DNA of 36,849 bases, taken from an uncultured bacterium (GTDB lineage Bacteria; Bacteroidota; Bacteroidia; Bacteroidales; Bacteroidaceae). A program made the position numbers and the translations under genes. Below the pieces are notes generated by a model. It was not told where the DNA came from, ran no database searches, and saw only the letters and a list, made by a program, of their open reading frames with translations. The stretch spans positions 1 to 36,849 of the forward strand of contig CAJMSQ010000025.1 of assembly GCA_905216095.1 (NCBI GenBank), given 5' to 3'. Position 1 is the stretch's first letter; the number at the start of each line of letters is the position of its first letter. Of this stretch, positions 19,439-28,290 are shown piece by piece.

Positions 19439-21487
19439 ATGAAAAGAACACTCACGCTTACCCTGCTGCTCCTGGCGGCGGCCTGCGCCGTACTGCGGGC
19501 ACAAGTAAACATCACGGTCAGCCACAAGCGCGTCAGCCCCACCGAGATAGACCTCGTCTTCACGGGGCGCATCGAAGGCGGATGGCATGTCTACTCCTCC
19601 GACATGGAGCCGGGAGGACCCACACCGGCATCTTTCCATACCGACCGCATGGAAGGCGCGCGCCTCAAAGGCGGGTTGAGGCCCGGAAGCGGCGCCAAGT
19701 CAGAGACCGACCCCGTCTTCGACATGCGCGTCAGCTATTTCGAAGGCGTCTGCACGTTCACCCAGCGCGTCGAACTGACGGACAAGAATTACAAGATAGA
19801 AGGTTATCTCGACTATCAGGCCTGCCGCGACGGCAGTTGCACCACGGGGCGCGCCGAGTGTGCCGTGGCGGGGACGGACGGGCCTGACGGAAAAAACGCC
19901 ACGTCCCTGACAGCCGCGCCCGCCGGCCCGGACAAAGCCGTGCAGGCCGCAGCAGCAGCAGCCGATGAAGCCGCACCTGCGGCGGCCGACACCGCGGCGG
20001 CGACCATGCCGGACAGCATCTCCGCACCGGCAGCCGCCACACAGGCCGCACAATGGTGGACACCCGTCATCGAAGAACTCAAGTCGTTCGACGGAGATGC
20101 CGCCGACGTGGCCGATAAAGCCCTCTGGTACATCTTCATCCTCGGCTTTGCCGGCGGCCTGCTGGCGATATGCACGCCTTGCGTGTGGCCCATCATCCCC
20201 ATGACCGTCAGTTTCTTCCTCAAGCGTAGTTCCGACCGTCGCAAGGGCATCCGCGACGCCATTACCTACGGCATATCCATCGTCGTCATATATGTCGCGC
20301 TGGGCTTGCTCATCACCTCGGCCTTCGGGACGAACGCCTTGAATGACCTGTCCACCAATGCCGTGTTCAATCTCCTGTTTTTCCTGATGCTTGTCGTCTT
20401 TGCCGCCAGCTTCTTCGGCGGTTTCGAAATCACGCTGCCCTCGTCGTGGGGCGCGGCCATGGACAACAAGGCCGAAAAGACCACGGGACTGCTCAGCATC
20501 TTCCTCATGGCCTTCACGCTCTCGCTGGTCAGCTTCTCCTGCACGGGCCCCATCATCGGCGTCCTGCTGGTCGAAGTCTCCACCTCGGGCGCAACGGCCA
20601 TCGCCCCCACGGTCGGGATGCTCGGTTTCGCCTTGGCGCTGGCCCTGCCCTTCACCCTGTTCGCCCTGTTCCCCGCGTGGCTCAAGAGCGCGCCCAAGAG
20701 CGGCGGATGGCTCAACACGGTAAAGGTGACGCTCGGCTTTCTCGAACTGGCCTTCGCCCTGAAATTCCTCTCTGTCGCCGATCTGGCCTACGGCTGGCGC
20801 CTGCTCGACCGCGAAACGTTCCTGGCCCTCTGGATTGCCTTGTTCGCACTGCTGGGTCTCTACCTGCTGGGAAAAATCAGGTTCCCGCACGATGACGACG
20901 GCGACGGACATACGAGCGTGCCGCGCTTTTTCCTCGCCCTCTGTTCGCTGGCTTTCGCCGTCTACATGGTGCCCGGACTGTGGGGCGCCCCGCTCAAGGC
21001 CGTCAGCGCCTTTGCCCCGCCCATGTACACGCAGGACTTCAACCTTGACCCCGTACAGGTAGAAGCCGAATTCCGCGACTACGACGCCGGCATGGCCTAT
21101 GCGAAGAAGACGGGCCGCCCGGTCGTGGTCGATTTCACCGGCCACGGCTGTGTGAACTGCCGCAAGATGGAAGCCGCCGTATGGCATACGCCCGAGGTGC
21201 GCCGGCTGCTGACCGAGGATTACGTGCTCATCTCGCTCTACGTGGACGAAAAGACGCCCCTGCCCGAGACCATCGTCGTCGAGGAAGCCGGACGACAGAC
21301 AAAACTCCGCACCGTGGGCGACCGCTGGAGCTACCTGCAACGCACCAAGTTCGGGGCAAACGCGCAACCCTTCTATGTATTGCTCGACAACGAGGGACAA
21401 CCGCTCGCACGGGCCTATACCTTCGACGAAGACCCCGCCCGCTTCGCCGCCTTCCTGCGCGAGGGACTGAAGCGTTATCGACGCTGA
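19439..21487 (+). CDS. dsbD: Thiol:disulfide interchange protein DsbD (cytochrome c biogenesis type)
   Basis: DsbD carries reducing power from cytoplasmic thioredoxin across the inner membrane to periplasmic proteins. The 682-residue protein has a signal peptide (residues 1-21) and an N-terminal periplasmic immunoglobulin-like domain whose redox pair is in ACRDGSC (Cys129, Cys134). An Ala-rich linker follows (about residues 160-205). Then come eight or so membrane helices with the first membrane cysteines in CTPCVWPIIP (Cys245, Cys248) and the partner in SFSCTGPIIG. The C-terminal thioredoxin-like domain has GHGCVNC (Cys571, Cys574). All three modules are intact. It stands alone, with R1 copy D after it. 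Confidence 0.95.
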   Translation: MKRTLTLTLLLLAAACAVLRAQVNITVSHKRVSPTEIDLVFTGRIEGGWHVYSSDMEPGGPTPASFHTDRMEGARLKGGLRPGSGAKSETDPVFDMRVSYFEGVCTFTQRVELTDKNYKIEGYLDYQACRDGSCTTGRAECAVAGTDGPDGKNATSLTAAPAGPDKAVQAAAAAADEAAPAAADTAAATMPDSISAPAAATQAAQWWTPVIEELKSFDGDAADVADKALWYIFILGFAGGLLAICTPCVWPIIPMTVSFFLKRSSDRRKGIRDAITYGISIVVIYVALGLLITSAFGTNALNDLSTNAVFNLLFFLMLVVFAASFFGGFEITLPSSWGAAMDNKAEKTTGLLSIFLMAFTLSLVSFSCTGPIIGVLLVEVSTSGATAIAPTVGMLGFALALALPFTLFALFPAWLKSAPKSGGWLNTVKVTLGFLELAFALKFLSVADLAYGWRLLDRETFLALWIALFALLGLYLLGKIRFPHDDDGDGHTSVPRFFLALCSLAFAVYMVPGLWGAPLKAVSAFAPPMYTQDFNLDPVQVEAEFRDYDAGMAYAKKTGRPVVVDFTGHGCVNCRKMEAAVWHTPEVRRLLTEDYVLISLYVDEKTPLPETIVVEEAGRQTKLRTVGDRWSYLQRTKFGANAQPFYVLLDNEGQPLARAYTFDEDPARFAAFLREGLKRYRR

Positions 21488-21529
21488 GGCGGACGCAGGT
21501 CCGCACCCGTTCCGGATGGCCCGCGGAGA

Positions 21530-21805
21530 TTTTAACACTATTTGCTTTTCGGAAAAAAATATCGTATATTTGCACTACGGAAGCAGGGAGGTACGGCGAC
21601 GTCCTCCCTGCTTCCTTGTTTTTCAGTCCTTTCCGGAGGGAAAAAGGCCCGCGCGAAGAATTTCTGTCCGCCATGTGCGAAAAACTACATGGCTTGTGCG
21701 CGAAACTACATGCCATGTAGTGACACGTACACCGCGGAGAAAAATTTACAAGCCGGCTTCCGCGCGTCCCGAAAAGTGAGCGAAAGTTAAAAATGTTAAT
21801 GTCCG
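21530..21805 (+). repeat. R1 dispersed element, copy D (divergent)
   Basis: It lies in the convergent gap between dsbD and the ABM gene, promoter on the plus strand. It keeps TTTTAACACTATTTGCTTTTC at its left end region, TTTG (21541-21544), 20 bases, TATATTTG (21565-21572), a hairpin with T-rich tail, CTACATGGC and CTACATGCCATGTAG words at 21687-21720, and GTTAAAAATGTTAA at 21786-21799. The middle is otherwise unlike the other copies. The terminator stem is different and longer, and the CGTGCCCGCAGGC word and the 17-bp inverted repeat are missing. Confidence 0.75.
21578..21623 (+). ncRNA. Candidate ~46-nt hairpin RNA of R1 copy D
   Basis: The predicted transcript is one strong hairpin: a perfect 13-bp stem GGAAGCAGGGAGG/CCTCCCTGCTTCC around an 11-base loop, followed by TTGTTTTT. 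Its stem shares no sequence with copies A, B, C or E while the promoter is kept, which argues that the hairpin structure is what is conserved. The start is inferred. Confidence 0.42.
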
Positions 21806-21899
21806 GCGACCGTTTCCGATAAAAAGGCCGGCGGAAACCGGTAGGAATCCGTCGGCCTCGGGCAGACAAATATTTTCTCGTCCCCTGTCGGCGCTGCCG

Positions 21900-22184
21900 T
21901 CAGGCGGGGAAGTCGAATTTTTCCAGTTTCAGCGTGCCGAGTTCCTCGAGTCGCGAAACGTAAGTCTTGAAGTGGTCGGCCGCCATGTGGGCCGCCAGCG
22001 CCTGTTCGTCGGCCCACGTCTCGCAAATCAGCAGGACGTCGGGGCGGGTGGCGCTTTCGAAGGCATCATAGGCAATGCAGCCCGCGTCCTTGGCCAGCGT
22101 CTCGGCCGTAAGCGCCGTGGCGGCTTCGAGCGCTGCGTCATAGCAGCCCTCGTTGGCCTTGAAGAAACAGTTCAGTCTGAGCAT
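21900..22184 (-). CDS. ABM-domain protein, putative quinol monooxygenase-type
   Basis: The 94-residue protein is a single antibiotic biosynthesis monooxygenase (ABM) domain, a small dimeric alpha/beta barrel that needs no cofactor. It shows the typical pattern of a first strand (MLRLNCFFKA), a helix (LEAATALTAETLAKDAGCIAY), the strand-strand block LLICETWADEQALAAHMAADHFK, and a last strand (KLEKFDF). Relatives oxidise quinols or act as unknown small-molecule enzymes; the substrate is not known. It starts 20 bases after the beta-barrel protein stop and is almost surely co-transcribed with it. Confidence 0.85.
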   Translation of the reverse strand: MLRLNCFFKANEGCYDAALEAATALTAETLAKDAGCIAYDAFESATRPDVLLICETWADEQALAAHMAADHFKTYVSRLEELGTLKLEKFDFPA

Positions 22185-22204
22185 GGTTCTGTTTTCCCTG
22201 AAGG

Positions 22205-22852
22205 TTAGAAATAATAGGTGGCCTGCACCTGGAACGTGTTGGCCTTGTAGTCGTCGCCCTTTCCGATGTAATTGCCGGCGCCCGCCTGTTCGAGGAGCGT
22301 CTTGCCCATCTTGGTGAGCGCGAAATTGTAGGAAATGCCCACATCGAGGTGGCCGAGCAACTTGACACCCGCGCCGACGTTCCAGGTCGTCGTCATGTTC
22401 TCCGTCTTGAACATCCCGTCGTCCGGGTCACTGCCCAAACGCCACGTATGGTTGCCGACATTGAAGCCGAACTGCGGGCCGGTGGTCAGATACACGTTGG
22501 CAATGCTGCCTACGCCTATGCTGTACTTCAGGTTGATGGGGATTTCGATGCTCCGCTGCGTCTTGGAATCGACGGTCTGGCCGTCTTCCTTGTCCGTCAG
22601 GTTGAATTTGCGCTGCGAGTAGAGCAGAGCGCCGTCCACGCCGAAGCCGGCAATCAGTCCGACGTTCACTTTCGGGCCGATGAACCATCCGGCACGGTTT
22701 TCGCTCTTGGCCATGTTTTTCCACTCGCCTTTCAGGTTCAGCTTCGTGTAGTTCAGACCTCCGGTAACGCCCCAGTCGAAGCCGAAAGCGGCGGCTGTGT
22801 TGCTGCAGGCCAGTGCCACGACGAGCAACAGGGCCGAAAAAATTCTTTTCAT
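22205..22852 (-). CDS. Outer-membrane beta-barrel (porin-like) protein
   Basis: The 215-residue protein has a signal peptide (MKRIFSALLLVVALACS, cleavage near AAAFG). Alternating beta-strands follow, such as WGVTGGLNYTKLNL, VDGALLYSQRKF and LDVGISYNFAL, and the protein ends in YYF, the terminal aromatic signature of outer-membrane barrels. The layout is that of the Bacteroidota 'outer membrane protein beta-barrel' (PorT-like) group, probably eight strands. Function is unknown. It lies 102 bases after the NhaD gene and 20 bases before the ABM gene on the same strand. Confidence 0.87.
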   Translation of the reverse strand: MKRIFSALLLVVALACSNTAAAFGFDWGVTGGLNYTKLNLKGEWKNMAKSENRAGWFIGPKVNVGLIAGFGVDGALLYSQRKFNLTDKEDGQTVDSKTQRSIEIPINLKYSIGVGSIANVYLTTGPQFGFNVGNHTWRLGSDPDDGMFKTENMTTTWNVGAGVKLLGHLDVGISYNFALTKMGKTLLEQAGAGNYIGKGDDYKANTFQVQATYYF

Positions 22853-22954
22853 ATCGTTCTAAAATTTTACAGATGAATAAATTCGTTTCATTTCCGGGCC
22901 GTCGCGCGTCCGTACTTCCGCACCGGCGCGTCACGGATGCCCGGTCCGTCCGGC

Positions 22955-24283
22955 TCAGAGCCCGAGCGCCTTCTCCACCCAGTATACGCCCATACCGCAG
23001 AGGTAGCCCGAGAACGCCAGGATGGTCATGCGGCGCAAGTACCAGCCGAAGGAGATTTTCTCAAGTCCCATGACAATGACACCGGCTGCCGACCCGATGA
23101 TGAGCATCGAGCCACCCACGCCGGCGCAGTAGGCCAGCAGTTGCCAGAAGATGCCATCCACGGCGAAGTCGGCCACGGCAGGGTCGGCCGCCACTTGGGC
23201 AGCGGTCGATACGGAATACATGTCCATGCAGCCGGCTACGAGGGGAACGTTGTCCACGATGCTCGAAACCACGCCCACAACGCCGGTGACGAGATAATGG
23301 TTGCCGCCCGAAACGTCGTTCAGCCATTTGCCGAAGGCGGCCAGCACGCCCGTCTCCTGCAACGTGGCGACGGCCAGCAGTATGCCGAGGAAAAAGAGAA
23401 TGGTGCTCATGTCAATGCGCGACAGAAGCTGCGTGACGCGCTGTTGCGCGTTTTCTTCGAGGTTTCCCTTGCGGCTGCAGAAGATTTCGGTCGTGGTCCA
23501 GAGCAGTCCCAGCACGAGAAGGATGCCCATGAAAGGGGGAAGGCCCGTCAGCAGGCGGAAGATGGGTACGGAGACCAGTCCGCCGACACCGAGGAAGAAC
23601 ACCGTGTTGCGTTCCAGACGCGAGGTCTGTGCCGCAAGGCTTCCCGGCGCCTCGGGCACGGGTTCAAGCCGTCCGCGCAGGCTGAACTGCAGCAGGAAAG
23701 CCGGGACAACGACGGCCATGACAGAGGGCAGCAGCAACTCCTTGATGACACCGCCGGTCGTTATCATGCCTTTGATCCACAGCATGATGGTCGTGACGTC
23801 GCCGATGGGCGAGAATGCGCCGCCCGCATTGGCGGCAAGGATAATCATGCCCGCGTAAAGCATACGGTCCTTGTGGTCGCTGACGAGTTTGCGCAACACC
23901 ATGACCATGACGATACTGGTCGTCAGATTGTCGAGCGTGGCCGAAAGGATGAATGTCATGAAAGTGATGCGCCACAGCAGCTTGCGTTTGCTGGTCGTGC
24001 GGAGCGCGTCCTGTACGAAGTTGAAACCGCCGTTGGCGTCGATGATTTCGACGATGGTCATGGCCCCCATCAGGAAGAACAGGATTTCGCACGTTTCGCC
24101 CAGGTGGTGGAGCAGCCGTTCGCCCGTCTCACCGCCCGGAACATCCGCGCCTACGGCGTATAACACCCAGCAGGCCACGCACATGAGCAGTGCGGGCGCC
24201 GCTTTGTTGATTTTCAGCAGGCTTTCGAGCGCTATGCAGAGATAGCCGACCACGAAAACCGCAACGATGATTGTTGTTGTCAT
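22955..24283 (-). CDS. nhaD: NhaD-type Na+/H+ antiporter
   Basis: The 442-residue integral membrane protein belongs to the NhaD family of the ion transporter superfamily, which exchanges sodium or lithium for protons at the cytoplasmic membrane. It has about 12 helices, with the two family signatures SATLDNLTTSIVM and NAGGAFSPIGDVTTIMLW and a related repeat near the C terminus (SSIVDNVPLVAG). The in-frame upstream extension to 24412 is rejected because MTTTIIVAVFVVGYLC begins the first helix and the extension is low-complexity intergenic sequence. Upstream lies R1 copy E, whose promoter points toward this gene. Confidence 0.93.
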   Translation of the reverse strand: MTTTIIVAVFVVGYLCIALESLLKINKAAPALLMCVACWVLYAVGADVPGGETGERLLHHLGETCEILFFLMGAMTIVEIIDANGGFNFVQDALRTTSKRKLLWRITFMTFILSATLDNLTTSIVMVMVLRKLVSDHKDRMLYAGMIILAANAGGAFSPIGDVTTIMLWIKGMITTGGVIKELLLPSVMAVVVPAFLLQFSLRGRLEPVPEAPGSLAAQTSRLERNTVFFLGVGGLVSVPIFRLLTGLPPFMGILLVLGLLWTTTEIFCSRKGNLEENAQQRVTQLLSRIDMSTILFFLGILLAVATLQETGVLAAFGKWLNDVSGGNHYLVTGVVGVVSSIVDNVPLVAGCMDMYSVSTAAQVAADPAVADFAVDGIFWQLLAYCAGVGGSMLIIGSAAGVIVMGLEKISFGWYLRRMTILAFSGYLCGMGVYWVEKALGL

Positions 24284-24517
24284 ATCTATATTTGATTTCC
24301 GTTTTTCCGGTGGATGGTTTTGACATGCAAAGAAATACAAAATATTCGAAACGTCCAAGCATTGGCCGCCCGAATGTGGGGATACGCGCCCGGACAGACC
24401 GGCTTTTGGCATGAGGAAGCCGCATTTTGCTTTCCCGACTTGCTATTCCGGCGGCTTTGAGGCGACACAATCCGTTTTTACTCCCTGCCCCGCTCCCTCA
24501 CGGGGCATTTTCCGTCG

Positions 24518-24774
24518 GCCGACATTAACATTTTTAACCTTTCTGCACTTTTCGTGCGGTCTACATGCCATGTAGGAAAGGCTACATGCAGGGCCGGACG
24601 GAACTACAAGCCATGTAATTCCGACTACATGGCTTGTAGTTTTTCCTGTCATAGGGACAGTTCCCCTCTGAAACGGGCCTGCGGGCACGAAAAAGGGGCG
24701 GTCTGAGGCCGCCCCTGTGCTTTAGCAATGCAAAGATACAACATTTTTTCTCGAAAAGCAAGAAATGTTAAAAT
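24518..24774 (-). repeat. R1 dispersed element, copy E
   Basis: It lies in the divergent gap between nhaD and cysD, promoter on the minus strand. It has TTAACATTTTTAAC at 24525-24538, the second palindromic zone CTACATGCCATGTAG near 24561-24575, and a perfect inverted repeat around 24602-24641 with loop ATTCCGAC. The hairpin with T-tract is at 24690-24715, TATCTTTG (minus) at 24731-24738 and TTG (minus) at 24759-24761, 20 bases apart. Its right end stops 7 bases before the TTG of the cysD promoter. It is very close in sequence to copies A and C. Confidence 0.88.
24690..24725 (-). ncRNA. Candidate ~36-nt hairpin RNA of R1 copy E
   Basis: The minus strand shows TGC-TAAA-GCA, then GGGGCGG/CCGCCCC, then five Ts. 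Transcription would run toward nhaD but stop within the element. The start is inferred from TATCTTTG. Confidence 0.4.
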
Positions 24775-24780
24775 GCACGC

Positions 24781-24813
24781 TTGCCATTGATTCCGAAAAA
24801 ATATATACCTTTG
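24781..24813 (+). promoter_or_regulatory. cysD promoter (TTG - 22 bases - TACCTTTG)
   Basis: TTG at 24781-24783 and TACCTTTG at 24806-24813 give a Bacteroidota-type promoter, with spacing slightly long. It predicts a leader of about 105 nt before the cysD ATG. Confidence 0.6.
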
Positions 24814-24832
24814 TGCTGGCTACGGATGCGGC

Positions 24833-24884
24833 CGGACAGGCCCGTCCGAGGGTGCGGCGGAAACCGCGCGGGCGTCGCCGCACC
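24833..24884 (+). promoter_or_regulatory. Structured 5' leader of cysD-cysN
   Basis: Two hairpins sit between the predicted start of transcription and cysD. A small one pairs CGGAC with GTCCG (24833-24848). A strong one pairs GGTGCGGCG (24851-24859) with CGCCGCACC (24876-24884). There is no T-tract after the second. It does not match a riboswitch class I can name; it might control this sulfur operon or only be GC-rich sequence that folds by chance. Confidence 0.35.
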
Positions 24885-24925
24885 GGCCATGCGAACAAGT
24901 AGAACAGATTATCCCAATCCATATC

Positions 24926-25837
24926 ATGACGGAAAATTATAGTCTCAGCCACTTGAAGGAACTCGAAGCCGAGTCCATTTACATCATCCGCGAGGTAGCG
25001 GCCGAATTCGAGAACCCTGTCATGCTTTACAGCATAGGCAAAGACAGCAGCGTGATGGTGCGGCTGGCCGAAAAGGCGTTCGCCCCCGGCAAGGTGCCTT
25101 TCCCGCTGATGCACATCGACTCCAAGTGGAAATTCAAGGAAATGATTCAGTTCCGCGACGAATATGCGCGCCGCTACGGCTGGAACCTTATCGTCGAAAG
25201 CAACGAAGAGGCGTTCAAGGCCGGGGTAGGGCCGTTCACCCACGGTTCTAAAGTCCACACCGACCTGATGAAGACAAAGGCCCTGCTGGCCGCGCTCGAC
25301 AAGCACAAGTTTGACGCCGCTTTCGGCGGGGCCCGGCGCGACGAGGAGAAGAGCCGTGCCAAGGAACGCATATTCTCTTTCCGCGACCAGTTCCATCAGT
25401 GGGACCCGAAGCATCAGAGGCCCGAACTGTGGGACATCTACAACGCGCGCATACACAAGGGAGAGTCCATTCGCGTGTTCCCGCTCTCCAATTGGACCGA
25501 GCTGGACATCTGGCAGTACATCAGACTGGAGAATATCCCCATCGTACCGCTCTACTTCGCCAAGGAAAGGCCCGTCATCGACATGGACGGACAGCTCATC
25601 ATGCCCGATGACGACCGCTTGCCCGAACAGTGGCGCGACAAAATCACCATGCGCAAAATCCGCTTCCGCACCCTCGGGTGCTGGCCCCTGACGGGAGCCA
25701 TCGAGAGCGAGGCCGACACCATCGAGAAAATAGTGGAGGAAATGATGACCACCACGAAAAGCGAACGTACCACGCGCGTCATCGACTTCGACCAGGAGGC
25801 TTCGATGGAGCAGAAGAAGCGCGAAGGCTACTTCTGA
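24926..25837 (+). CDS. cysD: Sulfate adenylyltransferase subunit 2 (small subunit)
   Basis: CysD is the catalytic PP-loop subunit of the bacterial ATP sulfurylase, which makes adenosine 5'-phosphosulfate (APS) from sulfate and ATP with CysN as its GTPase partner. The 303-residue protein has the PP-loop SIGKDSSVM (about residues 37-45), [31 protein letters not shown], and the family tail [17 protein letters not shown]...[23 protein letters not shown] in its usual place. It is followed after 40 bases by cysN. No CysH or sulfite reductase gene is near, so the APS made here feeds the APS kinase encoded at 30893. Confidence 0.97.
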   Translation: MTENYSLSHLKELEAESIYIIREVAAEFENPVMLYSIGKDSSVMVRLAEKAFAPGKVPFPLMHIDSKWKFKEMIQFRDEYARRYGWNLIVESNEEAFKAGVGPFTHGSKVHTDLMKTKALLAALDKHKFDAAFGGARRDEEKSRAKERIFSFRDQFHQWDPKHQRPELWDIYNARIHKGESIRVFPLSNWTELDIWQYIRLENIPIVPLYFAKERPVIDMDGQLIMPDDDRLPEQWRDKITMRKIRFRTLGCWPLTGAIESEADTIEKIVEEMMTTTKSERTTRVIDFDQEASMEQKKREGYF

Positions 25838-25877
25838 GCGCACCGGTGCACGCAACACGATTTATTTCATCCGTAAA

Positions 25878-27386
25878 ATGACAGCCATGACGACAAAAAA
25901 TAATCCTGCAAACGCCGCGACCGCCGGGGAGCAGAAACTTTCCATTGAGGAATACCTGGATCAGGACGAGAAAAAAGACCTTTTGCGCTTCCTGACCGCC
26001 GGTAGCGTGGACGACGGAAAGAGTACCCTGATAGGCAGGTTGCTCTTCGACTCCAAAAAACTTTACGAAGACCAGCTTGCCGCACTCGAGCGCGATTCCC
26101 GCCGCGTGGGAAACGCAGGCGAGAACATCGACTACGCCCTTCTGCTCGACGGACTCAAGGCCGAGCGCGAACAAGGTATCACGATAGACGTGGCTTACCG
26201 CTACTTCTCGACCAACAAGCGCAAGTTCATCATTGCCGACACGCCGGGACACGAGCAATATACCCGCAACATGATTACGGGAGGCTCGACGGCCAATCTG
26301 GCCATCATACTGGTGGACGCGCGCACCGGCGTCATCACGCAGACGCGCCGGCACACTTTCCTCTGCTCGCTGCTGGGAATCAAACATATCGTGCTGGCCG
26401 TGAACAAAATGGACCTGGTGGACTTCTCGCAGGAAATCTTCGACAAAATCAACGCGGACTTCCACGCCTTTGTCGGCCCGCTGGGCATTCCCGACGTCGT
26501 GAGCATTCCCCTTTCGGCCCTGTGCGGCGACAATGTCGTGGAGAAATCGGAGCGCACGCCGTGGTATGGCGGGCCGTGCCTGCTGGACTGGCTCGAGAAT
26601 GTCCGCATCGGAGGCGATCACAACCTGCGTGACTTCCGCTTCCCCGTGCAGTACGTGCTCCGGCCCAACCTTGACTTCCGCGGGTTCTGCGGCAAGGTGG
26701 CTTCGGGCGTCATCCGCCGCGGCGATGAAGTCATCGCGTTGCCCAGCGGCAAGCGTTCGCACGTGCGGCGCATAGTCACCTACGACGGAGACCTGGACTA
26801 CGCATTCCCGCCGCAGAGCGTGACGCTGCAACTCGAGGACGAAATCGACATATCGCGCGGGGAAATGATTGTGAAAGCCGTTCCCGAAGACGCTGAAGGC
26901 GCGGCGACGGCGCTGCCCTGCATCGGCCGTCACTTTGAAGCCATGCTCGTGTGGATGGACGAGGAGAAAATGGACCCGGGTAAGTCTTTCTACATCAAAC
27001 AGACCACCAACACGTCGCGTTGCCGCATCGACCACATCCGTTACAAGGTGGACGTGAACACGATGGAGCACAGCGAGGTGACGGAACTCGCGCTGAACGA
27101 AATCGGCCGCGTGGTCGTCACCACGGCCAAGGAACTGTTTTTCGACGCCTACCGCGAAAACAAGCCTACCGGCTCGTTCGTGCTCATCGACCCCATCACC
27201 AACAATACGGCCGCCGTGGGCATGATTACCGCGCCCGTCGAAGAGGCCGACCTGCATACGGCTGACAGCGGCTTGCCCGTGCTCGACCTGAAGCGTCTGG
27301 GCATCGCGCCCGAACACCATGCCGCGATAGAGACCGCCGTGCGCGACCTGGCGCGGCAGGGCATTGAGGTAAAGATAGTGAAATAG
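25878..27386 (+). CDS. cysN: Sulfate adenylyltransferase subunit 1 (GTPase)
   Basis: CysN is an EF-Tu-like GTPase whose GTP hydrolysis drives APS formation by CysD. The 502-residue protein has G1 [15 protein letters not shown], the switch region [12 protein letters not shown]3 [19 protein letters not shown] and G4 NKMD, followed by beta-barrel domains 2 and 3. It ends without a fused APS kinase domain, matching the separate cysC at 30893. ATGs at 25878 and 25887 are both possible; the first is used. A large hairpin separates it from the MarC-family gene that runs the other way. Confidence 0.96.
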   Translation: MTAMTTKNNPANAATAGEQKLSIEEYLDQDEKKDLLRFLTAGSVDDGKSTLIGRLLFDSKKLYEDQLAALERDSRRVGNAGENIDYALLLDGLKAEREQGITIDVAYRYFSTNKRKFIIADTPGHEQYTRNMITGGSTANLAIILVDARTGVITQTRRHTFLCSLLGIKHIVLAVNKMDLVDFSQEIFDKINADFHAFVGPLGIPDVVSIPLSALCGDNVVEKSERTPWYGGPCLLDWLENVRIGGDHNLRDFRFPVQYVLRPNLDFRGFCGKVASGVIRRGDEVIALPSGKRSHVRRIVTYDGDLDYAFPPQSVTLQLEDEIDISRGEMIVKAVPEDAEGAATALPCIGRHFEAMLVWMDEEKMDPGKSFYIKQTTNTSRCRIDHIRYKVDVNTMEHSEVTELALNEIGRVVVTTAKELFFDAYRENKPTGSFVLIDPITNNTAAVGMITAPVEEADLHTADSGLPVLDLKRLGIAPEHHAAIETAVRDLARQGIEVKIVK

Positions 27387-27420
27387 CCGGCGGCATTTCC
27401 CGCCTGCGGCTTGTATGAAA

Positions 27421-27468
27421 ATTCCGCACCGTCTGTTCCCGGCAAGATGCCGGCAGACGGTGCGGAAA
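27421..27468. terminator. Bidirectional hairpin between cysN and the MarC-family gene
   Basis: A long stem (TTCCGCACCGTCTG with CAGACGGTGCGGAA) carries a second stem CCGG-CAAGATG-CCGG in its loop. It is placed between two convergent genes and could end both transcripts, although T-tracts are poor. Confidence 0.65.
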
Positions 27469-27511
27469 TGCTTTAGGGCGGTTCAGCCTGCGGCCCGGGC
27501 GGAAGCAACGC

Positions 27512-28126
27512 CTACAAAGCGGCGTTTCCGCCGAGGAGGGCGGCGATGTTGGCCGTGAACAGGCGCACGGAGATGGCCAGCAGGATGATGCCGAAGAACT
27601 TCCGCAACAGGTAGATGGCCGACTTGCTGATGACTTGCTCCACCTTGTCGGTGGCACGCAGCACGAAGTAGACGAAAAGCATGTTCAAGAGCAGCCCGAT
27701 GATGATGTTCACCGACGCATATTCGGCCCGCAGCGACAGCAGCGTCGTGAACGAACCCGCACCCGCCAGGAGAGGAAAGACTACCGGCACGAGTGTGGCT
27801 TCCTTGATGGGACCCAGGTTCTTGAAAATCTCGATGTCGAGAATCATTTCCAGGGACATGAGGAAAATGACCAGGGCTCCGGCCACGGCAAACGAGGCTA
27901 TGTCCACCGAGAACAGGCGCAGCACGACGTCGCCCGCAAAAAAGAACCCCAGCAACAGGCCCGTCGAGATGGAGGTGGCTTGTAGCGCATTGACGGGGCG
28001 GCCTTTGGTCTTCAAGTCGATGATAATGGGCGTCGAGCCCAGCACATCGAGCACGGCAAACAGCACAATGAACGCGCTGACAATCTCTTGGACGTTCAAA
28101 CGTCCGAAAATGTATGCCAAATCCAT
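27512..28126 (-). CDS. MarC-family integral membrane protein
   Basis: The 204-residue protein has six predicted helices and the MarC/UPF0056 layout: IVLFAVLDVLGSTPII near residue 17-32, FFFAGDVVLRLFSVDIASFAVAGALVIFL, VFPLLAGAGSFTTLLSL, and the C-terminal ISVRLFTANIA. MarC proteins are of unknown transport function; the old link to antibiotic resistance is not supported. The ORF can be extended to 28351, but the added part is a translation of the tandem R2 repeat, so MDLAYIFGRLNVQEI at 28126 is chosen. It interrupts the sulfate-activation genes on the opposite strand. Confidence 0.9.
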   Translation of the reverse strand: MDLAYIFGRLNVQEIVSAFIVLFAVLDVLGSTPIIIDLKTKGRPVNALQATSISTGLLLGFFFAGDVVLRLFSVDIASFAVAGALVIFLMSLEMILDIEIFKNLGPIKEATLVPVVFPLLAGAGSFTTLLSLRAEYASVNIIIGLLLNMLFVYFVLRATDKVEQVISKSAIYLLRKFFGIILLAISVRLFTANIAALLGGNAAL

Positions 28127-28153
28127 ACGCTTAATTTTTTTAGATGGTTTATA

Positions 28154-28290
28154 CTTCTGCAAAGATGGTGCAAATCGAGTGCAACAAGCTTGCTTGATTG
28201 CCGAGATGCCGCCCATCTTCTGCAAAGATGGTGCAAATCGAGTGCAACAAGCTTGCTTGATTGCCGAGATGCCGCCCATCTTCTGCAAAG
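28154..28290 (-). repeat. R2 tandem repeat, two 63-bp units plus partial third
   Basis: The word CTTCTGCAAAG recurs at 28154, 28217 and 28280, an exact 63-base period, and the two full units are identical. The unit is the same family as 7547-7622. Because 63 is divisible by 3, it translates as perfect 21-residue repeats in open frames, which is an artefact. On the minus strand each boundary reads CATCTTTG, one base from the -7 consensus, upstream of the MarC-family gene. Confidence 0.9.
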
